A stretch of 9,494 bases of DNA from assembly GCA_945878385.1 (NCBI GenBank), contig CAMCTE010000100.1, positions 1-9,494 of the forward strand, given 5' to 3'. The notes below the pieces were generated by a model. The model was not told the origin of the DNA, made no database searches, and was given only the letters and a program-made list of their open reading frames with translations. How positions within the stretch are numbered: position 1 is the first letter of the stretch; each line of letters begins with the position of its first letter. Both the position numbers and the translations under genes were made by a program. Positions 1 to 4,320 of this stretch are shown here, piece after piece. The stretch comes from Azohydromonas lata NBRC 102462 (GTDB taxonomy: Bacteria; Pseudomonadota; Gammaproteobacteria; Burkholderiales; Burkholderiaceae_C).

Positions 1-389
1 ACTTGCGAGCCCAGCCAAGCGGCCGGGGGGTGTTGCACGGGCAAGTGCAGGCCCGTGGCGGGCGGTGCGGTGCCGATGCAGCAGTGACAGGTGTCACTGC
101 AGGAGGCGTGGGTGCCGTCGTGGGCGTGCTCTGCGTGGTGGCCTGCGCAGCAGTCCGCTGCGTAAGGTGCATCAGGTGCGTCAGCATTCATATGAGCCGC
201 GTGCGCGTGCTCCGCACTTTGAAGGTGGCCAGGCGCTGGCGCTGAAGCGGACACGGCCCCCGCGGCCCCCACAGCCCCAGACCCGTGACCCGCTGCCATG
301 GCCAAGGCCATGCGTGAAGTGGCCCAGCCCTGAATGGGCAGGCTCATCAGAAGCAGGAGGACCAACAGGCGGCGGATCACCGAATGCAT
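1..389 (-). CDS. Secreted Cys/His-rich protein, CzcI/CopL-like (partial, C-terminus off the left edge)
   Basis: An open frame runs from ATG at 389 to the window edge without a stop (129 codons visible). Residues 1-23 form a clear Sec signal peptide: Arg-Arg at 6-7, a leucine-rich core at 8-18, and a likely cut after GWA at 23. After an Ala/Gly/Pro-rich stretch, residues 55-104 are packed with His and six Cys (80, 81, 97, 101, 103, 104), ending in a CxCC arrangement. This suggests an exported metal-binding protein. The leader and the His/Cys pattern resemble the small periplasmic CzcI-type and CopL/DUF2946-type proteins that often precede heavy-metal efflux operons; that match is from memory. 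If correct, efflux genes would lie further left. No good Shine-Dalgarno precedes the ATG, so the start rests on the signal peptide. The opposite-strand frames here lack any protein character. Confidence 0.6.
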   Translation of the reverse strand, partial: MHSVIRRLLVLLLLMSLPIQGWATSRMALAMAAGHGSGAVGAAGAVSASAPAPGHLQSAEHAHAAHMNADAPDAPYAADCCAGHHAEHAHDGTHASCSDTCHCCIGTAPPATGLHLPVQHPPAAWLGSQ

Positions 390-405
390 GGGCAAGAGAC
401 TATCA

Positions 406-450
406 CCAAGGGCGGCCCGCTGCGCTGCCATTGGCGCAAGCACCCCTTGG
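406..450. repeat. Nested inverted repeat between the metal-binding gene and vapC1
   Basis: CCAAGGG at 406-412 pairs with CCCTTGG at 444-450, and inside it TGCGC at 421-425 pairs with GCGCA at 434-438. It lies in the 72-base gap after the first PIN toxin gene and before the Cys/His-rich gene on the minus strand. It could be a weak terminator for the TA operon or an operator or leader structure for the downstream gene. There is no T-run, so a classical intrinsic terminator is not supported. Confidence 0.3.
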
Positions 451-461
451 GTGTCCGGCCA

Positions 462-884
462 TCATTCACACGCGACCGCTTTGAAGGGGTTTTCGATCCG
501 CACGCCGCCCCATTGGGCACCGTGTGGAAGGTCTTCACTGAGCACCCGGCTGCACCCGCTGGCCACTCCCGCCTGCACGATGAGCGCGTCGTAGAACGAC
601 AGGCCTCGAGCGGCATGGAGATCCAGGGCATCGGCGATCAGGTCGGGTGAGGTGGTCACCATCTCGAATCGTCGGTAGAACGCGATCCGCTCGCGAACCA
701 AGCCCACCGGAAGGTGGAGCTTGCGCAGCGCCACGTTCACATATTCCTGCAGCACTTGCGTTGACAGCACGGCTGATCCGGCCAAGCGCAGATCCCGGAT
801 CAAGGCGATGGCGCGACGCTGCTTCACAGGCTCATCCGATGAGTCGGCATAGACGAGGATGTTGGTGTCCAGCAGGCTACGCAC
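462..884 (-). CDS. vapC: PIN-domain toxin of a VapBC-type system (pair 1)
   Basis: This is a PIN-family RNase, the expected toxin half of a type II TA pair; family members cut tRNA, rRNA or mRNA with Mg2+. From the start chosen here (GTG at 884, 140 aa) the acidic active-site residues are Asp6 in LLDTN, Glu47 in LQEYVNV, Asp99 in FYDALIV and Asp118 in LSEDL, so the fold looks intact and active. The longest frame begins at GTG 902, but GTG 884 is preferred. It puts the LLDTN motif at the usual distance from the N-terminus, has an AAGAGG ribosome site about nine bases upstream, and leaves an 8-base overlap with the antitoxin gene. That overlap implies translational coupling. The intended RNA target cannot be read from the sequence. 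Confidence 0.88.
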   Translation of the reverse strand: MRSLLDTNILVYADSSDEPVKQRRAIALIRDLRLAGSAVLSTQVLQEYVNVALRKLHLPVGLVRERIAFYRRFEMVTTSPDLIADALDLHAARGLSFYDALIVQAGVASGCSRVLSEDLPHGAQWGGVRIENPFKAVACE

Positions 885-1104
885 GACGATTGGCCTCTTC
901 ACGATCGAAACGCCAGCCCTGCAGACGCCCGGGAGAGTTCAAGGCTGAGGCCTCAAACGCATCAAGGTCTGCCTGCAGTTGCTGGGCACCTGCCAATTGC
1001 ACCAGGTAGTCGCGCACGGCCTGGTTCAGGCTCTTGCCCATGGCGGCGGCTGCGGTGCGGGCTTTTTCGGCCACTTGTTCATCGACTGAAAGGGTGATGT
1101 TCAT
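877..1104 (-). CDS. vapB: Ribbon-helix-helix antitoxin (pair 1)
   Basis: A 75-aa protein whose N-terminus (MNITLSVDEQVAEKAR) is a typical RHH strand followed by helix: alternating residues in the beta strand, then helices at about 8-19 and 24-38. The C-terminal half (about 40-75) is acidic and then basic, as expected for the segment that wraps around and inhibits the PIN toxin. It overlaps the toxin gene by 8 bases on the same strand, which is the standard antitoxin-first operon. Antitoxins of this kind repress their own promoter, and an inverted repeat overlaps a plausible promoter just upstream (1124-1158). There is no strong Shine-Dalgarno, but the start at 1104 coincides with the beginning of the RHH strand. 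Calling it VapB is by partner and fold; the exact subfamily is not certain. Confidence 0.82.
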   Translation of the reverse strand: MNITLSVDEQVAEKARTAAAAMGKSLNQAVRDYLVQLAGAQQLQADLDAFEASALNSPGRLQGWRFDREEANRRA

Positions 1105-1123
1105 CTGAGTTCAAGTTGGACGT

Positions 1124-1156
1124 GACACAGGATATGTGCGAACACAATATGTGTTC
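1124..1156. promoter_or_regulatory. Probable autoregulatory operator of TA pair 1
   Basis: GAACACAATATGTGTTC at 1140-1156 is a perfect palindrome with 7-base arms and a 3-base centre. Immediately beside it, CACA at 1126-1129 and TGTG at 1135-1138 form a weaker second copy centred 16 bases away, and ATATGTG occurs as a direct repeat at 1132 and 1147. Tandem palindromes of this size fit cooperative binding of an RHH antitoxin. They overlap the predicted promoter of the minus-strand vapB. The region also sits between the two divergent TA pairs, so it could affect both. Confidence 0.55.
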
Positions 1157-1158
1157 AA
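1129..1158 (-). promoter_or_regulatory. Candidate sigma-70 promoter for vapBC pair 1
   Basis: On the minus strand TTGAAC (1158-1153) and TATCCT (1134-1129) are separated by 18 bases. Each matches the consensus at four of six positions. The predicted start of transcription lies about 15-20 bases upstream of the vapB ATG. Both boxes overlap the palindromic operator, which is what a self-repressed TA operon should look like. The match is moderate and untested. Confidence 0.4.
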
Positions 1159-1237
1159 TTATGGTTCACCGCTCGAAAACTGCAATCCTCCTTGAGGGTC
1201 ACCTACAAGTGTGAAACGTACCAAAAGGCCAGCAGAA

Positions 1238-1269
1238 TGCATCGTGATGCAATGATGCCAAGATGCCAA
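1238..1269. repeat. Palindrome plus 8-bp tandem repeats upstream of vapB2, possible operator
   Basis: TGCATCGTGATGCA (1238-1251) is a palindrome with 6-base arms and a 2-base centre. Overlapping its right arm are three tandem 8-base units, GATGCAAT, GATGCCAA and GATGCCAA (1246-1269). The block ends 17 bases before the preferred vapB2 start and is a good candidate for the binding site of that antitoxin. If the upstream ATG at 1263 were used instead, the repeats would run into the coding sequence, which is one reason to prefer 1287. Confidence 0.45.
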
Positions 1270-1274
1270 ACTCC

Positions 1275-1280
1275 TACAAT
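1275..1280 (+). promoter_or_regulatory. Possible -10 box (TACAAT) for vapBC pair 2
   Basis: TACAAT matches the -10 consensus at five of six positions and ends six bases before the ATG at 1287. If functional it would give an almost leaderless message, which would explain why no Shine-Dalgarno precedes vapB2. No convincing -35 box is present at the right distance; the tandem 8-base repeats occupy that position. Confidence 0.22.
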
Positions 1281-1286
1281 TCGGCC

Positions 1287-1529
1287 ATGCGCACCACCAT
1301 TAACCTGCCCGACACCCTGCATGCAATCGTGTCCAGCCTGGCGCACCACACCGGGCGCAGCTTGAGCGACACCGTGGTGGAACTGGTCGAACGGGGCCTG
1401 GGAAATCCCACCCAAACGGGAGAGCCCACAGCCGGCTATCGCGTCGATTCCCAAACCGGCCTGCCCGTCACGCGCGGCACCCGCCTGATCACGCCCGATG
1501 ATGTGGCGCGCCTGGAGGACGAGGCCTGA
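1287..1529 (+). CDS. vapB: Antitoxin of VapBC pair 2
   Basis: An 80-aa protein beginning MRTTINLPDTLHAIVSS, a recognisable RHH strand and first helix, followed by a second helix at about 24-38 (RSLSDTVVELVERGL). The C-terminal half is Gly/Thr/Pro-rich and then acidic (PDDVARLEDEA), suitable for binding the PIN toxin. Its last bases overlap the toxin ATG in TGATG, so the two are translationally coupled. The frame is also open from an ATG at 1263, giving 88 aa, but the extra eight residues (MPNSYNSA) precede the usual RHH N-terminus and lie over the repeat block. Neither start has a Shine-Dalgarno. It is transcribed divergently from TA pair 1. Confidence 0.78.
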   Translation: MRTTINLPDTLHAIVSSLAHHTGRSLSDTVVELVERGLGNPTQTGEPTAGYRVDSQTGLPVTRGTRLITPDDVARLEDEA

Positions 1530-1933
1530 TGTCGGTGCCTCGGCTGCTCGACGCCAACCTGCTCTTGGCCCTGACGGTGGAGAGCCACATCCACCATGAG
1601 CCTGCGCGGGCCTGGTTCGCTCGGTCCGAAGTGCCGTTCGCCACCTGCCCCATCACGCAGGGCAGCCTGTTGCGGCTGCGGATGTCCTTGGGCGCCAGCG
1701 CGTCGTTCGCTGATGCCTTGGCGGTGCTGCAGGCGGTGGTGGCGCACCCGCGCCACCGGTTTTGGCCGGATGTGCTCGATTACGCCCGGGTGCCCACACG
1801 CGGCATTCAGGGCCACCGCCAGGTCACCGATGCGTACCTGGCCGCGCTGGCGCGTCACCATGGTGGCGTGCTGGCCACCTTTGATCGTGGTTTGGCTGCG
1901 CTGCATGGCGCAGCCGTTGAATTGGTGGGCTAG
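1529..1933 (+). CDS. vapC: PIN-domain toxin of VapBC pair 2
   Basis: A 134-aa PIN-domain RNase toxin of the subgroup with LLDAN near the N-terminus. Asp8 (LLDAN), Asp101 (VTDAYLAALA) and Asp119 (ATFDRG) are the expected metal-binding acids. The second conserved position, often Glu, reads Gln44 in PITQGSLLRL; a TQ variant at this site also occurs in some members of this subgroup as I recall, so loss of activity should not be assumed. The ATG overlaps the antitoxin stop (TGATG), fixing the start. Length is normal for VapC. The gene ends 18 bases before a detached piece of xthA on the opposite strand, so its downstream neighbourhood has been rearranged. Confidence 0.87.
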   Translation: MSVPRLLDANLLLALTVESHIHHEPARAWFARSEVPFATCPITQGSLLRLRMSLGASASFADALAVLQAVVAHPRHRFWPDVLDYARVPTRGIQGHRQVTDAYLAALARHHGGVLATFDRGLAALHGAAVELVG

Positions 1934-1951
1934 CGTGCGGCACCTCTCGCC

Positions 1952-2065
1952 TTAAAGCCCCCAGTCGTAATCCACGATCAGCGGCGCATGGTCGCTGAAC
2001 CGCTGCGCCTTGAACACTGAAGCCGCGCGCGCGGCCGCGGCCACACCCGGCGTGGCCAGGTGGTA
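1952..2065 (-). pseudogene. Detached 3' end of an xthA (exodeoxyribonuclease III) gene
   Basis: Read on the minus strand this stretch encodes YHLATPGVAAAARAASVF and the rest of the ExoIII C-terminus, including the catalytic SDHAPLIVDYD motif, then a TAA stop. It matches codons 231 to the stop of the intact xthA at 3477-4280 over exactly 114 bases without gaps: 14 mismatches, only two residues changed (the final DWGL versus DFAL), and a 38-base identical core (1989-2026 versus 3514-3551). Upstream of codon 231 similarity stops, so no enzyme can be made. The mostly silent differences suggest the copies diverged while both were under selection, meaning this piece probably came from a related strain's xthA or marks an old recombination end. 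Confidence 0.88.
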
Positions 2066-2128
2066 GTGCATGCGGCAGAAAACCCACGAAGTCCTTGCTT
2101 TTTCGATGTTGCGGCAAGTGGTAATTGA

Positions 2129-2143
2129 TGTGTACCATACACA
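2129..2143. promoter_or_regulatory. Probable hicAB operator
   Basis: TGTGTACCATACACA is a perfect inverted repeat with 6-base arms and a 3-base centre, ending one base before the hicA ATG. HicB proteins with a C-terminal DNA-binding domain commonly repress their own operon through such sites. A poor sigma-70 match (TTGCGG at 2109-2114, TACCAT at 2133-2138, 18-base spacing) would place the operator on the -10 box. The surrounding 2095-2145 stretch is more A/T-rich than the genes around it. TGCGGCA also occurs as a direct repeat at 2071-2077 and 2110-2116. Confidence 0.5.
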
Positions 2144-2144
2144 C

Positions 2145-2324
2145 ATGGGTAGCGCTGACCTGATTCGTGAACTCAAACACGCAGGTTGGCGACTCGCTCG
2201 GGTCAAGGGATCGCATCACGTCTTCACGCACGCCACGCGCGCTGGCATCGTGGTGGTGCCTCATCCCAAGAAGGACTTGGGGACCGGACTGGTCAAGGCC
2301 ATTCGTCAACAAGCTGGTATCTGA
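2145..2324 (+). CDS. hicA: HicA mRNA interferase toxin
   Basis: A 59-aa protein with the complete small HicA fold (beta-alpha-beta-beta, dsRBD-like): MGSADLIRELKHAGWRL, then KGSHHVFTH with the catalytic histidine at 24, then VVVPHPKKDLGTGLVKAIRQQAG, the conserved ending. HicA toxins cleave mRNA and are neutralised by HicB. The frame stays open 25 codons upstream to 2070, but the standard HicA N-terminus begins at this ATG and the palindromic operator sits directly in front of it, so the shorter form is chosen. hicB follows 14 bases downstream on the same strand, giving the usual toxin-first order of this family. It lies just right of the detached xthA end and is the first gene of the segment bracketed by the xthA repeats. 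Confidence 0.93.
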   Translation: MGSADLIRELKHAGWRLARVKGSHHVFTHATRAGIVVVPHPKKDLGTGLVKAIRQQAGI

Positions 2325-2338
2325 AGGGAGCCGCTGAC

Positions 2339-2746
2339 ATGCATTACCCCGTCGCCATCGAACCGGGCACCGAGACCGAGGCCTTCGGCGTGGTGGTTCC
2401 TGACCTGCCGGGCTGCTTCTCGGCCGGCGACACGATGGAAGAGGCCATGGCCCATGCGGAAGCAGCCATCGTGACCTGGATGGAGATGGCCCTTGATGCG
2501 GGGCAGGAGATTCCTCAGCCGTCCAGCGTGGAGGCCTTGCGAAAGAAAAACAAACAGTGGAAGACCTGGGTCTGGGCTGTGGTGAAGGTCGACCCCGCCG
2601 TGCTCGATGAAACGCTGGAGCGCGTCAACATCAGCTTGCCGCGTCGGGTGTTGCACCGGCTCGATGCCCTGGCGCAAGCGGCCGGCGAAACGCGGTCGGG
2701 ATTCATCGCTCGGATGGCCCTCGAAGGCCACCACACTGCCGCCTGA
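2339..2746 (+). CDS. hicB: HicB antitoxin with C-terminal RHH domain
   Basis: A 135-aa antitoxin. Residues 1 to about 65 are the HicB partial-RNase-H-like domain (MHYPVAIEPG, then FGVVVPDLPGCFSAGDTMEEA, then a helix MAHAEAAIVTWMEMAL). Residues about 96-130 (VNISLPRRVLHRLDALA, then TRSGFIARMAL) form a ribbon-helix-helix DNA-binding domain, so it can both block HicA and repress the operon. The basic and aromatic linker at about 69-83 (RKKNKQWKTWVWAVV) is normal for this long HicB type. A strong ribosome site, AGGGAG at 2325-2330, stands eight bases before the ATG at 2339, which decides the start over the longer open frame from 2186. The presumed binding site is the palindrome before hicA. Confidence 0.93.
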   Translation: MHYPVAIEPGTETEAFGVVVPDLPGCFSAGDTMEEAMAHAEAAIVTWMEMALDAGQEIPQPSSVEALRKKNKQWKTWVWAVVKVDPAVLDETLERVNISLPRRVLHRLDALAQAAGETRSGFIARMALEGHHTAA

Positions 2747-2828
2747 CGCTTTCCTCCAAGCTCATGCTCGCGCGCTACACCAACTCGCTTTGGCGTGCCT
2801 GATTGCATGGCCGGCTGCCGCCTCTTCC

Positions 2829-3452
2829 ATGTCACTCCTGTTCAGTGGCACGCCCATCATCGATTACGAGGTGACGGGAGCTCTGGTCTTGGAATCCGAT
2901 GGCACCCGCGAAGAAGTCTTGGCGGGCGTGGACACCCATCCTCAGCAGGTTTCCCCTTATCCCCACCTGATCTTCAGGTCGTCGCTGGGCCTGCTTCGTT
3001 TCCAGCTCGAAAGTCTCGGGCTGCACATCAACTTGACGCCTGCACAGGGTCGATCATTCATGCCGGTGTGGAAGGCCGCCACGGTGGAGCACCTGGGTTC
3101 AGGTGTCTCGTTGACACTGCAATGCCAAAGTCTTTATGTGGACGGGAAGTGGTCCTGGACCAAGAAGAACCCCAAGAACGAACCGCCCGTGGAGGGGGTG
3201 CCGTTTCCAGAGCCCGGCTCGTCCGCCGCTCAGCCATTTCCCATGGCTTGCATGGTTCACAACCTGGGGCGGTTGTTTGAATCGGGCGCCCCCTTCGGCG
3301 CTGAGTTGACGCGCAAGCCATTGGCGGTGCGCTTGGCAAACCCGGGCTCCACGGTGTGCCTGAATGTGCCCGGCCAGTTGGACGGCCGTGAGGCCCGACT
3401 TCGCATCTGCGCCACCGCCCAAGCGGCCCAAGCCCGGCTCAGCTACCACTGA
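2829..3452 (+). CDS. Unrecognised protein, probably once exported; start uncertain and possibly frameshifted
   Basis: I do not recognise this family. From ATG 2829 it is 207 aa; strand-rich segments (YEVTGALVLES, SLGLLRFQLESLGLHINL, VSLTLQCQSLYV) suggest a beta-rich fold, followed by a Lys/Pro-rich loop at about 107-130 and Cys at 145 and 182. No catalytic motif is evident. The same frame upstream (about 2775-2828) encodes ALHQLALACLIAWPAAASS, which looks like the core and cleavage site of a signal peptide but has no start codon in frame except TTG at 2790. An ATG at 2764 is in a neighbouring frame and would join this signal peptide if one base were restored near 2767-2775. The gene may therefore be a recently broken exported protein or start at TTG. 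It lies between hicB and xthA, convergent with xthA, inside the repeat-bracketed segment. No Shine-Dalgarno supports any start. Confidence 0.5.
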   Translation: MSLLFSGTPIIDYEVTGALVLESDGTREEVLAGVDTHPQQVSPYPHLIFRSSLGLLRFQLESLGLHINLTPAQGRSFMPVWKAATVEHLGSGVSLTLQCQSLYVDGKWSWTKKNPKNEPPVEGVPFPEPGSSAAQPFPMACMVHNLGRLFESGAPFGAELTRKPLAVRLANPGSTVCLNVPGQLDGREARLRICATAQAAQARLSYH

Positions 3453-3476
3453 GCCTTCACGCTGCGCCCCAACACC

Positions 3477-3590
3477 TCACAGCGCGAAGTCGTAGTCGAC
3501 GATCAGCGGCGCGTGGTCGCTGAACCGCTGCGCCTTGAACACTGAAGCCGCCCGCGCCGCAGCCGCCACCCCAGGCGTGGCCAGGTGGTA
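3477..3590. repeat. Right copy of the 114-bp direct repeat (3' end of intact xthA)
   Basis: This segment, codon 231 to the stop of the intact xthA, is repeated in the same orientation at 1952-2065, 1,525 bases to the left. Hand alignment gives 100 identical positions of 114 with no gap. The two copies bracket hicA, hicB and the hypothetical gene. The similarity does not clearly continue past either end, so the repeat is limited to the gene's 3' end. Confidence 0.88.
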
Positions 3591-4280
3591 ATCAATCCGC
3601 CACCCCACATTCTTCGCATACGCCTGCCCGCGGTTGCTCCACCAGGTGTAGGCCTCATCGCCCACCTCGGGGTGCAGGGCGCGGTACACATCCACCAGGC
3701 CGCCGCCGCCTTGGCCCTGGTCCAGCAGCGAAGTCATCCACTGCCGTTCTTCAGGCAGGAAGCCACTGTTCTTCAGGTTGCCCTTCCAGTTCTTCAGGTC
3801 GATTTCGCGGTGCGCGATGTTCACGTCGCCTACGAGGATGATTTCGCGCGTGCTGCGCAACCGCTTCAGGTGCTCGGCCATCACCTTGAGGAAGCGGAAC
3901 TTGGCCTCCTGGCGGTCTTCGCCGGATGAGCCTGATGGGAAGTACACGCTGAGTACGCTGAACTTGCGCCCCGGCTTGTCCCAGCGGTATTCCACATAGC
4001 GGCCCTCGGCGTCGAATTCGCCGCCATCAAAACCGATCAACACGTCGGAGGGCTGCACCCGCGCATACACGCCCACGCCGCTGTAGCCCTTTTTCTGCGC
4101 GTGGTTGAAGTGCGCGCGCATGTCCGCCACCTCATCGAACACGCCGTTCACATCCTCGGCCTGGGCCTTGATCTCCTGCACCCCCATACAATCGATCGAA
4201 GCCTGCGCAGCCCATTCGCGAAAGCCTTTGGTGGCGGCGGAACGGATGCCGTTGAGGTTGAGCGAGACGAGTCTGAACAT
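3477..4280 (-). CDS. xthA: Exodeoxyribonuclease III (AP endonuclease)
   Basis: A 267-aa enzyme of the exonuclease-endonuclease-phosphatase fold that nicks DNA 5' to abasic sites and removes 3' blocks in base-excision repair. The full motif set is visible: LNLNGIRSA (7-15) with metal- and base-contacting Asn, QEIKAQ with the metal ligand Glu36, GYSGVGVY (65-72), VYFPSG with Tyr112, GDVNIAH with Asp152 and Asn154, the WRIDYHL segment with Asp230, and SDHAP with Asp255 and His256. Length is normal. The start at ATG 4280 is chosen because MFRLVSLNLNG is the standard N-terminus; the frame is open upstream but through a repeat-derived, low-complexity stretch overlapping pyrE. It is divergent from pyrE across a 34-base gap. 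Its last 37 codons are duplicated at 1952-2065. No clear Shine-Dalgarno is seen. Confidence 0.96.
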   Translation of the reverse strand: MFRLVSLNLNGIRSAATKGFREWAAQASIDCMGVQEIKAQAEDVNGVFDEVADMRAHFNHAQKKGYSGVGVYARVQPSDVLIGFDGGEFDAEGRYVEYRWDKPGRKFSVLSVYFPSGSSGEDRQEAKFRFLKVMAEHLKRLRSTREIILVGDVNIAHREIDLKNWKGNLKNSGFLPEERQWMTSLLDQGQGGGGLVDVYRALHPEVGDEAYTWWSNRGQAYAKNVGWRIDYHLATPGVAAAARAASVFKAQRFSDHAPLIVDYDFAL

Positions 4281-4320
4281 GGGTGAATGGGTGAAGGGAT
4301 GGAGGGGTGAACAGGTGAGC
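4281..4320. repeat. Imperfect 8-bp tandem repeat spanning the xthA-pyrE divergent gap
   Basis: Five head-to-tail 8-base units fill the whole space between the xthA ATG and the pyrE start: GGGTGAAT, GGGTGAAG, GGATGGAG, GGGTGAAC and AGGTGAGC. Units 1, 2 and 4 are identical in the first seven bases; units 3 and 5 each differ at two of those positions. Unit 3 to 4 supplies the pyrE ribosome site (GGAGG at 4301-4305) and the last unit contains its GTG start. Unit-number change by slippage would alter the spacing of the two divergent 5' ends. Confidence 0.6.

Noticed and set aside
3..245. Plus-strand open frames at the left edge (3-245 and 65-484)
   Set aside because: They are antisense to the Cys/His-rich gene, which has a clear signal peptide; the plus-strand products are Arg/Val/Cys-rich translations of the complementary codons with no domain.
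1126..1269. CRISPR array
   Set aside because: The repeats are 7-8 bases long, adjacent or overlapping, with no regular spacers; they fit operator sites.
2070..2144. 25-residue N-terminal extension of HicA
   Set aside because: The HicA domain starts at the ATG at 2145, the extension lies across the A/T-rich promoter region and the palindromic operator, and part is derived from the xthA junction.
1933..2144. Insertion sequence or integrase at the left border of the hicAB segment
   Set aside because: No transposase or recombinase frame and no terminal inverted repeats were found at either border; only the xthA direct repeats mark the ends.
1952..2206. 84-codon minus-strand open frame containing the xthA end
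   Set aside because: Its first 46 residues come from the hicA promoter and antisense of hicA and show no ExoIII sequence; the frame is a chance fusion, so it is treated as a pseudogene fragment.
4105..4314. 70-residue N-terminal extension of PyrE in the same frame
   Set aside because: It is antisense to the conserved N-terminus of xthA, and PyrE proteins begin near the GTG at 4315, which has a good ribosome site.
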